From JANWYT01 sp034432435 (GTDB lineage: Bacteria; Chloroflexota; Anaerolineae; Aggregatilineales; Phototrophicaceae), in the NCBI GenBank assembly GCA_034432435.1, contig DAOUBS010000149.1:1-17019 (forward strand): 17,019 nt of DNA. The letters are read 5' to 3'. Under the pieces are notes generated by a model. The model searched no databases. It saw only the letters and a program-made list of their open reading frames with translations, and had not been told where the DNA came from. Made by a program: the position numbers and the translations under genes. Of the stretch, positions 1 through 8,183 are shown piece after piece; within the stretch, counting starts at the first letter, position 1, and every line of letters starts with the position of its first letter.

Positions 1-363
1 GTTGGCGCTGCTGGCGGTGATGAGATTGCCCGCAATCGTCGCGCGGTTACGGATTTGCGGCGCGCCCACCTCCCACGCGGCCTGCGCCAACGGCAGCGCC
101 CGCTGACGGATCAAAGGGTGCGCCACCACGTGATTATGGGTGACGAGCGGCCCCAAGCGCAGCGTATCCCCCTCGCGCGTGATGGCGTCCAGCCCTGCAA
201 TGCGCGTGATGTCGATCAGCACGTGCACGTCCGGGCGTTTGCCGCGTTCCATCTCCAACAACAAGTCTGTGCCGCCCGCGATGATCCGTGCCGCCCTGCC
301 ATGTTCAGCCAGCAGCTTCAAAACGTCTGCCACACTCCCAGCGGTGATATACTTCTGCCACAT
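1..363 (-). CDS. Molybdenum hydroxylase FAD-binding subunit (CoxM/XdhB type), N-terminal part
   Basis: This is the first 121 residues of a FAD-binding subunit of the xanthine dehydrogenase / CO dehydrogenase family; the rest lies beyond the left edge of the window. The subunit carries electrons between the molybdenum centre, the 2Fe-2S subunit and the acceptor in the cytoplasm. The sequence shows the FAD-binding motif IIAGGTDLL at residues 27-35 and a second motif, VGAPQIRNRATIAGNL, at 99-114, both characteristic of the family. The start is ATG at 363, 10 bp after the stop of the metallophosphoesterase gene, so it is probably co-transcribed with it and with xdhC, whose product serves this enzyme class. 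The substrate cannot be told from this subunit; CO dehydrogenase, xanthine dehydrogenase and other hydroxylases all fit. The family call is firm. Confidence 0.88.
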   Translation of the reverse strand, partial: MWQKYITAGSVADVLKLLAEHGRAARIIAGGTDLLLEMERGKRPDVHVLIDITRIAGLDAITREGDTLRLGPLVTHNHVVAHPLIRQRALPLAQAAWEVGAPQIRNRATIAGNLITASSAN

Positions 364-373
364 ACCCACTTAC

Positions 374-988
374 TCACTCTACAGGCTCAACGGTTAACAC
401 ATAGTATGGATTAATGTTTAAAATTCGCGTGTGTTTGTACTGCGTGTCGACGACTTTACGCCGATCCCACGTGTGGACGTGGCCATGAATCATGTAGCGC
501 GGGCGATACCACGTTAGAAAGTCAATAAACGCCTCAAACCCTTGATGCGGCAGATCCTCCGCGTCGTGGATACCTTTGGGCGGCGAGTGCGTGACGAACA
601 CATCGACCCCGTAACCGCGTCTCCATCGATTATATCGTAAGCGCGGCGCAAGTTGTAAAACCTTCATCCGCATCTCGTGCTGCGTGTACTGAATCGGGCC
701 GCCGTTGTATTGGATGCTGCCCTCCAGCCCGATGAACGTCACGCCTTTGTACTCGAACAAGTTGTTGTGCAGGTCAATGCCGCCGGGCGGCTCTGTCGTG
801 TACATCTCGTCGTGGTTGCCGCGCACGTACAGCAGCGGCTTGCCGAGGATCGACGAGATGTAGTCCAGATACGTCGCTGGCATGTCGCCGCAGCTCACGA
901 TGAGTTCAACGTCACTGTAGCGCCGCCGCAGGTTGGAGGCGCTCTCAAGTTGGGGCATGACCGTATCGCTCACACACAGCAGCTTCAC
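374..988 (-). CDS. Calcineurin-like metallophosphoesterase with altered motif I
   Basis: A 204-residue single-domain metallophosphoesterase, probably a cytoplasmic phosphodiesterase or phosphatase of unknown substrate. Visible metal-site motifs are CGD (residues 33-35), GNHDE (57-61), VTHSPP (132-137) and GHVH (169-172). Motif I, normally D-x-H, reads SDTV (7-10), so the histidine is replaced by valine. I chose the GTG start at 988: it overlaps the xdhC stop as GTGA, and homology begins exactly there (KLLCVSDT). The same frame stays open upstream to 1297, but that part is antisense-like Arg/Ala/Gly-rich translation inside xdhC. The gene sits between xdhC and the FAD-subunit gene, which suggests but does not prove a role linked to the molybdenum enzyme. 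Family call good; substrate unknown. Confidence 0.85.
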   Translation of the reverse strand: MKLLCVSDTVMPQLESASNLRRRYSDVELIVSCGDMPATYLDYISSILGKPLLYVRGNHDEMYTTEPPGGIDLHNNLFEYKGVTFIGLEGSIQYNGGPIQYTQHEMRMKVLQLAPRLRYNRWRRGYGVDVFVTHSPPKGIHDAEDLPHQGFEAFIDFLTWYRPRYMIHGHVHTWDRRKVVDTQYKHTRILNINPYYVLTVEPVE

Positions 989-1818
989 GTGCCCGCCGCC
1001 CCTTGCTCCAGCGACGGATCCCAGCGCATCGGCTGGCCATCGCCGCCACGTCGCACCTGCACAATCTCCGCTAGGATGCTGATGGCGATCTCGCGCGGCG
1101 TCTCCGCGCCGATCTCCAACCCAATCGGGGAACGCACCCGCTGAAGCTGCACCTCGCTGATGCCCTGTTCTAGAAGCGCTTTGCGCGTCAGCGCCCAGCG
1201 GCGGCGGCTGCCGATCAGCCCGATGTAGGCCGCGTCCGTCGCCAGCAAAGCCGGGATCAGGCTCAAGTCCACCGGCAGCCCGCGCGTCACCGCGCACACG
1301 TAGCTCATGCGGCCTAGCGTGATGTGCTGTGGCAGCTCGTGCCCAGCGCAGACGATGTAGCGGCTCAACCCGGGGACGAGCTGCGGCGTAGCGAACTCCG
1401 GGCGGTCATCGCTCAGCACAACATAGAAGCCCATCCACTTGCCCAACTCGGCCAGCGCCTGCCCGACGTGCCCGCCGCCGACCACGATCAACTGCGGCGC
1501 GGTCTGCACTGGCTCGATGAAAATCTGCGCTGATCCGCCGCACACGCCCGGGTCGCCGTCGTCGAGGCTGTTGAGCACAAACGTCTCCATGCGGGCGCTG
1601 CCGCTGTGGATGACCTCGCGCGCTGCCGCGATGACGCGCGCCTCCATCGCGCCGCCGCCCACCGTCCCGACGATACGGCCATCGCTGTACACGAGCATCT
1701 TTGACCCCGCATGGCGCGGCATCGACCCCTGCGTAGCGATCACCGTCGCTAGCGCGGCTTCTGTGCCGTTTGCGCTGGCCTGCGCCAAAGCAGCATACAC
1801 CGCTGCCATATCATCCAT
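985..1818 (-). CDS. xdhC: XdhC/CoxI family molybdenum hydroxylase maturation factor
   Basis: A 277-residue XdhC/CoxI protein. Family members bind molybdenum cofactor, help its sulfuration and deliver it to xanthine dehydrogenase or CO dehydrogenase-like enzymes; they act in the cytoplasm. The N-terminal XdhC_CoxI domain (about 10-80) contains GSMPRHAGSKM (31-41) and GTVGGGAMEA (51-60). A cysteine-bearing GDPGVCGG motif follows (88-95). The C-terminal Rossmann domain has LIVVGGGHVGQ (110-120) and an IGSRRR motif before the C-terminus. The start at 1818 overlaps the preceding glycosyltransferase stop by 8 bp; an in-frame ATG three codons later would remove the overlap and is equally possible. 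The downstream metallophosphoesterase overlaps its stop (GTGA), and a CoxM-type subunit gene follows, which fits the assigned role. Confidence 0.93.
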   Translation of the reverse strand: MDDMAAVYAALAQASANGTEAALATVIATQGSMPRHAGSKMLVYSDGRIVGTVGGGAMEARVIAAAREVIHSGSARMETFVLNSLDDGDPGVCGGSAQIFIEPVQTAPQLIVVGGGHVGQALAELGKWMGFYVVLSDDRPEFATPQLVPGLSRYIVCAGHELPQHITLGRMSYVCAVTRGLPVDLSLIPALLATDAAYIGLIGSRRRWALTRKALLEQGISEVQLQRVRSPIGLEIGAETPREIAISILAEIVQVRRGGDGQPMRWDPSLEQGAAGT

Positions 1819-4219
1819 CTGTTACCGTCCACTGCACCACTATCAGCCGTTGATCGCGCACTGCCAGCACCTCAGACTGCACTGGCACACGCTCACCCGA
1901 CGCCACCTCATAAAAACCGACTGCCAGCGCGTACTCGCCCGTCGGCAGGTCGTCAAAGTTGAGCGAAATTGTAGCGGAAAGCTCCCCGCGTAACCAATTG
2001 CCCAGCGGCAGCCCCAGCAGATAGCCGTCCCATTGGGCGACGGGCGGCTGATCTAGGTCAGCGTAGACGTGGGCGAAGAAGCGCGCATCGCGCGGCAGCG
2101 GAACTAGCCCCTGCCAACGCAGCGCCAATTGGCCTGTCACGGGGTCGAACTCAGCGCCGCGCAGGCGCACCTCATTCGCGCCGAAAGTTGCCAGCGCTTC
2201 GCCTGGTGTGTCCGAAAGCGGCGCTTCCCGCGCATACACGAAGTGGCTAGCTGGCGCATACTCGCCGCTCTCCAGCGCCGCTGACGTCTCAATCAGCAGC
2301 GTCTCAGCGCCTATCAGCGGCGTGGCGAACTCTTGCCAGAAGCCTAGCGCTTCCACCAGCACGCGCTCGCCTACAATCTGGCCGTTGGCGCGGATCGTCA
2401 GCAAGCCGCGCCCCGCCGCGTGGACGCGCGTCACCAGCAGCAGCGGCTCGCCTTCAACAACGTGGATTGTGAAACGCTCGCCGCCGGTCAAGCGCCGCAC
2501 GCCGTCGATCAAGACAACGTCCTCGCCTAGCAGCGGCTGCTGGAGCACATCGGTGAGGAAGCCAGCCTGTGGCGCGCCGTGCCACGTGTAGCCTACCGCC
2601 TGTTCCGAGGCCAAATCCGCCACGTTAACCCACGTCAGTAGGCCGGTGCCGGCGCTCGCGCCGTAAGCTGCCATCCCTGCGGAGGCCGCCCCCGCCCGCC
2701 GCGTCACCGCCGATGATCCGTAGGTCGGCTGTGTGATGTGCTGAACAGGCGCCGCCAGCGCGACGTTGGCCGCTTGATCGACGGCAACAGGGAAGCTCAC
2801 CAGCGGTTGATCGAGCAGCAGCGTCCCCTCCAGGCGCGCGAGGCCGTAGCCGTGGCCTGCCCCATAGCTGGCGATGAATGGCGGCTGCTCGCGCAGCAGC
2901 AGCTCCGCCACGCTGCCCACGCCGTTCCGCCAGTAGCTGGCCGCGCCCGGGGTGGTCAGCCCCACTATGTCGAGCGTGGCGCGTTCCCCCACGTAGCGCA
3001 TCAGCCCCACGTCGTGCACCGCCACCCGCGCATCCGCAGGGGTGTTCGCGCGCAGCCACGCCGCCATCGCCAGTGGCTGCTGCGCCACGTAGCTCAAGTT
3101 CAAGGCTTGATAGCGCGCGAACGTCACCGACGATGCCAGTTGCAGGGCGAGCAGCCCCGCGCTCAGCCCAACGCGCAGCCAGCGCGGCAGCGCTTGTAGC
3201 AGCGCTAACGCCAGTGCCAACAACACCAACAGCAAGGGCATGTGATAGCGCTGAAAATGCCAGAAGGCGTTGTCTAGGGTGCTGATCGCCAGCGACACGC
3301 CCAGCATCCAGCCCGCACTCAACAAGGCCACCCGCCGCTGCTGCTGCCAGAGCGCCGCCAATCCCACAACGCCCAACAAACCAATCGGCAGGCCGGTCGT
3401 CGCGCCGGTCAGCGCCTCTTGCCACACGCGCACCCAATTCTCCACAACGCGGGCAGTGATGATCCCAGCGTCCGCAGGCAGCATCGCGAGGATCGACTTG
3501 CTCTGGTTGCCCGTCGCGTTGACGCTGCCCGTCACCAGCAGGTTGACCAGCGGCTGCACCCCACAGGCCAACAGCGGCAGCCCCATCCACAACCGATCAC
3601 GCCAGCCAGCGCCCCGCCCATCGAACGCCAGCGCTAAGGCTGTCGCCAGCGCCGCCATCGCGCTGCCCTCCGGGCGCATCAGCGCCAGCAGGCTGCCCCA
3701 CAGAGCGAAGGCCGTCCAGCGCCGCGCGCTGAACGCCCACAGCGCCCACACGACGGCCAGCATGACAAGGCCGGTCTCCATCCCGCTGTTGAAGTGCCAC
3801 GCGAACACGCCGCCTGTCAGCAGCAGCGCCCCCAGCCAGCGCAGCTCCAGATCAACGCCCCAAACCGCCCCCAAGCGCCACAGCCCGACCAGCGCCCCCG
3901 CCAGCGCACCCCAGCCGACGATCACCGCCCACTCGCCCAGCGCCCGCCCCGTGAACCCCAGCGCATAGCCCGCCGCCAGCACGTAGGGGTACAAGAAGCT
4001 CGTCGCCCCGCTGGTGGCCGGCTCGCTTGGGTTGTAGACGTAAGGTTGACCCAGTGCGAGCTGCCGCGCGTACTGGAAGTGGATGTAGACGTCGTCGAGA
4101 GGCATGAGCATCTCCCCGCCGCCGACCACGCGCCCCAGCGTGATGCTCAGCAGCGCGCCCGCCACACACCACGCCACCAGCACTCCCCACAGCAGACGGT
4201 TACGACCCGCAGTGCTCAT
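1811..4219 (-). CDS. GT-C type membrane glycosyltransferase, PMT/ArnT-like
   Basis: An 802-residue integral membrane protein. After a first transmembrane helix (about 9-30) comes a loop with MPLDDVYIHFQYARQL (39-54) and YNPSEPATSGATSFLYPY (62-79). The paired aspartates D42-D43 and this loop are the hallmark of GT-C enzymes, which take a sugar from a polyprenyl-phosphate donor on the outer face of the membrane. About ten further hydrophobic helices follow to about residue 370. The last 430 residues are hydrophilic and beta-rich, probably an extracytoplasmic domain; such tails are common in Chloroflexota GT-C proteins. The start overlaps the preceding stop as ATGA. Its place between the F420 genes and xdhC has no obvious biochemical logic. 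A GT2 gene that could make its lipid-sugar donor lies about 5 kb upstream in the same string. Acceptor unknown. Confidence 0.78.
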   Translation of the reverse strand: MSTAGRNRLLWGVLVAWCVAGALLSITLGRVVGGGEMLMPLDDVYIHFQYARQLALGQPYVYNPSEPATSGATSFLYPYVLAAGYALGFTGRALGEWAVIVGWGALAGALVGLWRLGAVWGVDLELRWLGALLLTGGVFAWHFNSGMETGLVMLAVVWALWAFSARRWTAFALWGSLLALMRPEGSAMAALATALALAFDGRGAGWRDRLWMGLPLLACGVQPLVNLLVTGSVNATGNQSKSILAMLPADAGIITARVVENWVRVWQEALTGATTGLPIGLLGVVGLAALWQQQRRVALLSAGWMLGVSLAISTLDNAFWHFQRYHMPLLLVLLALALALLQALPRWLRVGLSAGLLALQLASSVTFARYQALNLSYVAQQPLAMAAWLRANTPADARVAVHDVGLMRYVGERATLDIVGLTTPGAASYWRNGVGSVAELLLREQPPFIASYGAGHGYGLARLEGTLLLDQPLVSFPVAVDQAANVALAAPVQHITQPTYGSSAVTRRAGAASAGMAAYGASAGTGLLTWVNVADLASEQAVGYTWHGAPQAGFLTDVLQQPLLGEDVVLIDGVRRLTGGERFTIHVVEGEPLLLVTRVHAAGRGLLTIRANGQIVGERVLVEALGFWQEFATPLIGAETLLIETSAALESGEYAPASHFVYAREAPLSDTPGEALATFGANEVRLRGAEFDPVTGQLALRWQGLVPLPRDARFFAHVYADLDQPPVAQWDGYLLGLPLGNWLRGELSATISLNFDDLPTGEYALAVGFYEVASGERVPVQSEVLAVRDQRLIVVQWTVTDG

Positions 4220-5256
4220 GGGCCGCCCTCGTTCCAGCCGCGCAGGAACCTCTCGTGGTAGCCTTGCGAGAAGGCGTCCACCACGGGGCGAACGTCCGGA
4301 TTGAGCGGCACGAGCACCGGCAGCGTCGCCCCCGCCGCGACATAATCGCGCACACGCTGGCGCACCTCTGCCTCACTGCCGAACGCCACCACCTGCCGCA
4401 CCAAGTCCGGCGTGAGCAGCTTGTAAGCCGCCTCGGGCACATCGCTGAGGCTGACCTGCGCCCACTGCTGACACTCGGCCAGCACATCCTGCGGGAAGCC
4501 GTTGGCGCGCATCCAATCTGGGCGCTGGAGCACCGCTTGCAGCACAGCCTGCTGCGCCCGCTGGAAGGTCGCCGCCGCGCTCTCGCGCTCGGTCTGCACG
4601 CTGCACAAGATCAACTGCGCGACATCAAACCGCGTGGGGTCGCGCCGCGCCTTGCGCAGCCCCACATGGGCTTCTTCTACGGCATACGCTGTATAGGCAG
4701 GCGCAACCATCCCATTGAGCATCATCCCATCGGCGATCTCGCCCGCTAGCGCGTGAAACGCCCCCGTCCCCGCCAGCAAGAACGACACCTCGCGGGCTTC
4801 GGGACGCTCACACGGCTGCGCCTGCACATCCACAAGCTGGAGCGTCTCGCCGCCCATCGTGACGCGCTCCAACGCGAGCAAGCGCCGCAGCGCCGAGAGC
4901 GCCTCGCGCATCGCCAGCAGCGGCTTGGGGCGCACCATGCCCGCGCGCGTCGCCTCCAAATCGTTCCATGGCCCCAGCGCACAGCGCACACGGCGCGGCG
5001 CGAGGTCGTCGAGCGTCATGAGCGCCGCGCTCAACGCCGCCAGTGAGCGCGTCGGCAAGTGCACTACCCCCGCCCCCAAGCCGATCCGCCGCGTCGCAGG
5101 GGCGCAGCTAGCCATCGTCAAGAACGGATCGCGGCTGAAGGCCACCTCCGCCTGCCAAACGCTATCGAGGCCGCGCGCCTCGGCGTACTTCACCGCGCTC
5201 AGGCACTCGAGCAGCGTCCAGTGATGGGGCAGAAACAACCCAACGGCGTCACGCAT
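4216..5256 (-). CDS. Luciferase-like (LLM class) oxidoreductase, probably F420-dependent
   Basis: A 346-residue TIM-barrel oxidoreductase of the bacterial luciferase / methylene-tetrahydromethanopterin reductase superfamily, whose members use FMN or F420. The N-terminal strand AVGLFLPHHW, the GLDSVWQAE segment, the ATRRIGLGAGVVHLPTRS stretch (about residues 54-71) and the LDDLAPRRVRCALG region follow the family layout. I chose the ATG at 5256: it gives the canonical beginning and overlaps the cofC stop by 8 bp. The frame is open to 5331, but the extra residues lie inside cofC and resemble nothing. Position directly after cofC in an F420 biosynthesis string makes F420 the likely cofactor, though this is inferred from context. 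The substrate is unknown. Confidence 0.86.
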   Translation of the reverse strand: MRDAVGLFLPHHWTLLECLSAVKYAEARGLDSVWQAEVAFSRDPFLTMASCAPATRRIGLGAGVVHLPTRSLAALSAALMTLDDLAPRRVRCALGPWNDLEATRAGMVRPKPLLAMREALSALRRLLALERVTMGGETLQLVDVQAQPCERPEAREVSFLLAGTGAFHALAGEIADGMMLNGMVAPAYTAYAVEEAHVGLRKARRDPTRFDVAQLILCSVQTERESAAATFQRAQQAVLQAVLQRPDWMRANGFPQDVLAECQQWAQVSLSDVPEAAYKLLTPDLVRQVVAFGSEAEVRQRVRDYVAAGATLPVLVPLNPDVRPVVDAFSQGYHERFLRGWNEGGP

Positions 5257-5899
5257 GGCGGCTGAGACGGTCAAACTGCGGCAGGTCGGACGGCGCGAGC
5301 CCTGAGACGACGCGCTGATGATACAGCGCAAGGTCGTTAGGCGTGTCTACGTCGAGCGCGAGCGTATCGCTCTCGACGATGTGAAACGACAGCCCCGCCT
5401 CGCGCGCGCTGTGCACGTGGCGCTGGAAGCTGTTCAGGCCGTACTGAGGGTGAAACGGCAGCGGCAGCGGCGCAAGCAGCGCGTTCGTGCCGCTGTGTTC
5501 TGCATCTGGCGCGATGGTCACGCTGGTGGGCGCTGCGCAGTCGAGCAGCGCCGCCACGTCGTGCTCGGTGATGAACGGCAGGTCGCCCGGCAGCATCAGC
5601 ACTTGGGCCGCGCCCTGCTGTTCGAGCGCTGCCGCGCCCATGCACAGTGCCGCGTTCAAGCCGCTCTGTGTTGGTTCGTGCAGGATGGCCGCGCCCATCG
5701 ACTGCGCCAGCGTCAGCACGTCCGCGTCACGGCTGATGACGAGCGTGCCACGCAAGCGACGCTGCGGCACGACCACGCGCAGCACCTGTCGCAGCATAGC
5801 CGCCGCCAGCGCGGACCGCTCTGGCTCGGTCAGCACAGCGCTCAAGCGCGTCTTGGCCTGCGAGAAAGGTTTCATCGGGATCATCGCCCACACGTTCAT
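5249..5899 (-). CDS. cofC: 2-phospho-L-lactate (or PEP) guanylyltransferase, F420 biosynthesis
   Basis: A 216-residue CofC/FbiD protein. It activates a three-carbon phosphate (2-phospho-L-lactate in archaea, phosphoenolpyruvate or 3-phosphoglycerate reported in bacteria) with GTP to give the donor used by CofD. Recognisable parts are the nucleotide-binding start MIPMKPFSQAKTRLS (6-20), LPGDLPF (103-109, with a metal-binding aspartate), SGTNALL (136-142) and the YGLNSFQRH segment (153-161) typical of the family, then LDVDTPNDL (182-190). Length is normal. The ATG overlaps the cofD stop as ATGA, and the LLM gene overlaps its end by 8 bp, so cofD, cofC and the oxidoreductase are very likely translated together. 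Which three-carbon acid it uses cannot be read by eye. Confidence 0.93.
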   Translation of the reverse strand: MNVWAMIPMKPFSQAKTRLSAVLTEPERSALAAAMLRQVLRVVVPQRRLRGTLVISRDADVLTLAQSMGAAILHEPTQSGLNAALCMGAAALEQQGAAQVLMLPGDLPFITEHDVAALLDCAAPTSVTIAPDAEHSGTNALLAPLPLPFHPQYGLNSFQRHVHSAREAGLSFHIVESDTLALDVDTPNDLALYHQRVVSGLAPSDLPQFDRLSRHA

Positions 5900-6825
5900 C
5901 GCCCCATCTCACCCAACGCCAGCACCTCGCGCGCAAGGCGAATCTTGCTCGCTTCGTCCATCATGATCGTGTCCAGCGCCACCAAGCGCGGCGCGTCCAG
6001 TTCGCGCCGCGGGTCGCGCTGATCATACACAAACACCGTCACAAAATCCGCGTAGAAGCGCGCGACGGACTCATAGCTGACCTCATAGCCCATCTCGGCC
6101 ATCATCTTGGCGGCTGGCCCTTTGATCGCTCGCCCCTCCACAATGGGCGTCACAGCGACGCGCGGCACGGCAGCCTGCCTAATCGCCGCGCGCAGGCCGG
6201 GCACGTGCAGCATCGGCATGATCGACAGCCACGGGTTGGACGGCGCAAACACGATCAATTCAGCGGTTTGCAGCGCCTGCGCGACCTGCGGCGTCATCGC
6301 GGCCTGCGCTGCGCCCTCATAGCGCACTTCCAGCACCGTCGGCTGGCAGCGGTAGCGCACAAAATACTCTTGAAAGTCCAACCAGCCGTGTTCCTGCGTC
6401 TGGACGCGCGTCTCGACGAACTGATCGCTCATCGGCAGCACACGGCAGGCGACGCCCTGCGCCTGCGCCAAGTGCGCGGTGATCTGCGTCAGGGTGTGGC
6501 CGCGGCGCAGCATCTCCGTCCGCAGCAGGTGCGTGGCGATGTCGCGGTCTTTGATGTTGAACCACGGCGTTTCGCCCAGCGCGCGCAGCGCGTCGAGCGT
6601 CACCGTTGTGTCCCCTGCGATGCCCCACCCGTTGATCGGGTCGACCCGCCCCGCCAGCGTGTAGAGCACGGTATCCGTGTCTGGGCAGACGCGCAGGCCG
6701 TAGTGCCAGAAGTCGTCGCCAGTGTTGACGACAATCGTCAGCGCGTCCGGCGGCAGCACGCGGTACATCCCCAGCGCGAGCTTGGCCCCACCCACCCCGC
6801 CAACGAACAGCACCACGCGCTTCAT
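5896..6825 (-). CDS. cofD: 2-phospho-L-lactate transferase (F420-0 synthesis)
   Basis: A 309-residue CofD/FbiA protein. It transfers the phospholactyl (or phosphoenolpyruvyl) group from the guanylyl donor made by CofC to FO, giving F420-0 or dehydro-F420-0. Motifs seen: VGGVGGAKLALG (8-19), VNTGDDFWHYG (33-43), CPDTDT (47-52), NGWGIAGDTT (65-74), FAPSNPWLSI (193-202) and VTPIVEGRAIKGPA (225-238). The start at 6825 begins the glycine-rich motif correctly and overlaps the preceding nitroreductase stop as ATGA. A longer frame to 7059 exists, but its extra residues are out-of-frame translation of the nitroreductase gene. Length matches the family. Confidence 0.95.
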   Translation of the reverse strand: MKRVVLFVGGVGGAKLALGMYRVLPPDALTIVVNTGDDFWHYGLRVCPDTDTVLYTLAGRVDPINGWGIAGDTTVTLDALRALGETPWFNIKDRDIATHLLRTEMLRRGHTLTQITAHLAQAQGVACRVLPMSDQFVETRVQTQEHGWLDFQEYFVRYRCQPTVLEVRYEGAAQAAMTPQVAQALQTAELIVFAPSNPWLSIMPMLHVPGLRAAIRQAAVPRVAVTPIVEGRAIKGPAAKMMAEMGYEVSYESVARFYADFVTVFVYDQRDPRRELDAPRLVALDTIMMDEASKIRLAREVLALGEMGR

Positions 6826-7418
6826 CGCCACACCACCTTGTCTGTCATCGGCAGGCGCGTTTTGTCGCGCGTCTGCGCCGGGTATCCCAGCGTGATTAAG
6901 CCCTGCGGCTGCCAATCCGTCGGCAGGTCGAGCGCAGCCTGCACCACATCTGGGCAAAAGAGCGGCGCGCACATCCAGCACGCGCCGAGGCCGTGCGCGT
7001 GCGCGGCCAGCAGCAGGTTCTGACCGGCCATCGCCACGCTCTGCACGGCCATCGTCCACTCGTGCTGCTGCCGCCGCGCGTCAGGGTACGTGTCCATGTC
7101 CACCATCGTCAAGCATAGCACGATCACCGCCGGCGCAGACGTCAGCCGCTCATACGAACGCGCCACGTCTGCCGCGATGACGTCTGGCGGCGCGCCGTCG
7201 CGCTCCAAGTCTGATCGCAGCCGCGCGCCCATCGCCAGCGCGAGTCGCTCCCGACTTGTCCCACGCACCACAGCGAACCGCCACGGCTGCCGATTGTGCG
7301 CCGAGGGCGCCCAGATAGCCGCTTCTAATAGCGCGTCCAGCGTTGACTGAGGAATTTCACGCGGCTCATAGCGTCGGATCGAGCGACGACTACGTGCCAA
7401 GCTGAAAAAATCGTCCAT
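6822..7418 (-). CDS. Stand-alone FbiB C-terminal-like nitroreductase, likely dehydro-F420-0 reductase
   Basis: A 198-residue FMN-binding nitroreductase-fold protein. The N-terminus RSRRSIRRYEPREIP (9-23) and the APSAHNRQPWRF segment (37-48) are the flavin-binding motifs; HGLGACWMCAPLF (142-154) and the LDLPTDWQPQGLITLGYP stretch (163-180) match the C-terminal domain of actinobacterial FbiB. In mycobacteria FbiB is one polypeptide, CofE joined to this domain, and the domain reduces dehydro-F420-0 with FMNH2. Here the two halves are separate neighbouring genes, with cofE ending 3 bp upstream. Context and motifs support the same reaction, implying that CofC/CofD use phosphoenolpyruvate. A general nitroreductase that merely moved here is less likely. 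Confidence 0.84.
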   Translation of the reverse strand: MDDFFSLARSRRSIRRYEPREIPQSTLDALLEAAIWAPSAHNRQPWRFAVVRGTSRERLALAMGARLRSDLERDGAPPDVIAADVARSYERLTSAPAVIVLCLTMVDMDTYPDARRQQHEWTMAVQSVAMAGQNLLLAAHAHGLGACWMCAPLFCPDVVQAALDLPTDWQPQGLITLGYPAQTRDKTRLPMTDKVVWR

Positions 7419-7421
7419 GAT

Positions 7422-8183
7422 CTAGCGATACAAGTCTTTCTCTGGTGGGCGGTTGAGGTCGGCAGCGCGCCCCTCGCCACGGGGGAAGTCCAACCCGCGT
7501 AAAACAATCACCGGGTAGCCTTCGTCCGCTTCCCCACACAGCAAATGCGCCGCCGACGCGACCAAATCAGCGTAGCCCTGCTGCGCGATGAGCATCGCAC
7601 GCCCGAACAAGTCGGGACGGCCTCGCAAGTCTACTAGCGCCTGCATGCCGCTCACCCCGATGGCCACGCCCACGTTGCCGAAGCGGAACGGTCGCCCGTG
7701 CGTGTCGCTGATGACCACGGCCACCTCACAGCCGGTCAGCGCTTTCAACTGCGCGCGCAGCGCGTCTGCGCTGGCGTCGGGATCGAGCGGCAGTAGCAGC
7801 ACCCGCTCATCGCTGTGTTCGACGTTGCTCTGGTCGATGCCGGCGTTGGCGCTTACGAAGCCCAGACGATGTTGTGTCACCAAGACGCCGAAGGCTGCCC
7901 GCGAGACGCCGCGGCTCTCGTCTAAGATGAGCTGCACCAAGCGTGGGTCTTTGCCGGTGATCTGCGCGAAGTACTCCGCTTCCGCGCTCACCTGCACTTG
8001 ATTCAAATAGACATAGCGCCCTTCAACCTTGCTTACGATCTTGGACGAGACGACCACTACATCCCCATCCATCAGCGGTTGATGCTCGGCCGCTGCAGCC
8101 GCGATCAGATCCGCGAGGGAATCGCCCGTGTCGATCAACGGGATGCCGGGCAGCGCAAACGCCGTAAAGGACGGCGCGTTCAC
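7422..8183 (-). CDS. cofE: Coenzyme F420-0:L-glutamate ligase
   Basis: A 253-residue CofE protein, which adds gamma-linked glutamates to F420-0 using GTP. Motifs are LPGIPLIDTGDSLADLI (11-27), DGDVVVVSSKIVSKVEGR (39-56), DESRGVSR (88-95), GFVSANAGIDQSNV (108-121), the VISDTHGRPFRFGNVGVAIG segment (157-176) and DLFGR (191-195); these cover the GTP and metal sites. The length equals that of single-domain archaeal CofE, so there is no fused FbiB tail; that function is the next gene. The start codon is GTG at 8183, overlapping the npdG stop as GTGA; the N-terminus fits the family. Confidence 0.95.
   Translation of the reverse strand: MNAPSFTAFALPGIPLIDTGDSLADLIAAAAAEHQPLMDGDVVVVSSKIVSKVEGRYVYLNQVQVSAEAEYFAQITGKDPRLVQLILDESRGVSRAAFGVLVTQHRLGFVSANAGIDQSNVEHSDERVLLLPLDPDASADALRAQLKALTGCEVAVVISDTHGRPFRFGNVGVAIGVSGMQALVDLRGRPDLFGRAMLIAQQGYADLVASAAHLLCGEADEGYPVIVLRGLDFPRGEGRAADLNRPPEKDLYR

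Noticed and set aside
989..1297. N-terminal extension of the metallophosphoesterase frame.
   Set aside because: It lies inside xdhC in another frame, is Arg/Ala/Gly-rich, and homology begins at the GTG overlapping the xdhC stop.
2625..3968. Several long frames on both strands inside the GT-C gene.
   Set aside because: All are low-complexity shadows of a convincing 802-codon membrane protein.
6205..7023. Long plus-strand frame of 272 codons.
   Set aside because: Antisense to cofD and the nitroreductase, rich in His/Arg/Gln, no motif; typical of GC-rich antisense frames.
6826..7059. N-terminal extension of cofD.
   Set aside because: The glycine-rich FO/donor-binding motif starts right after the ATG at 6825; upstream residues are shadow translation of the nitroreductase gene.
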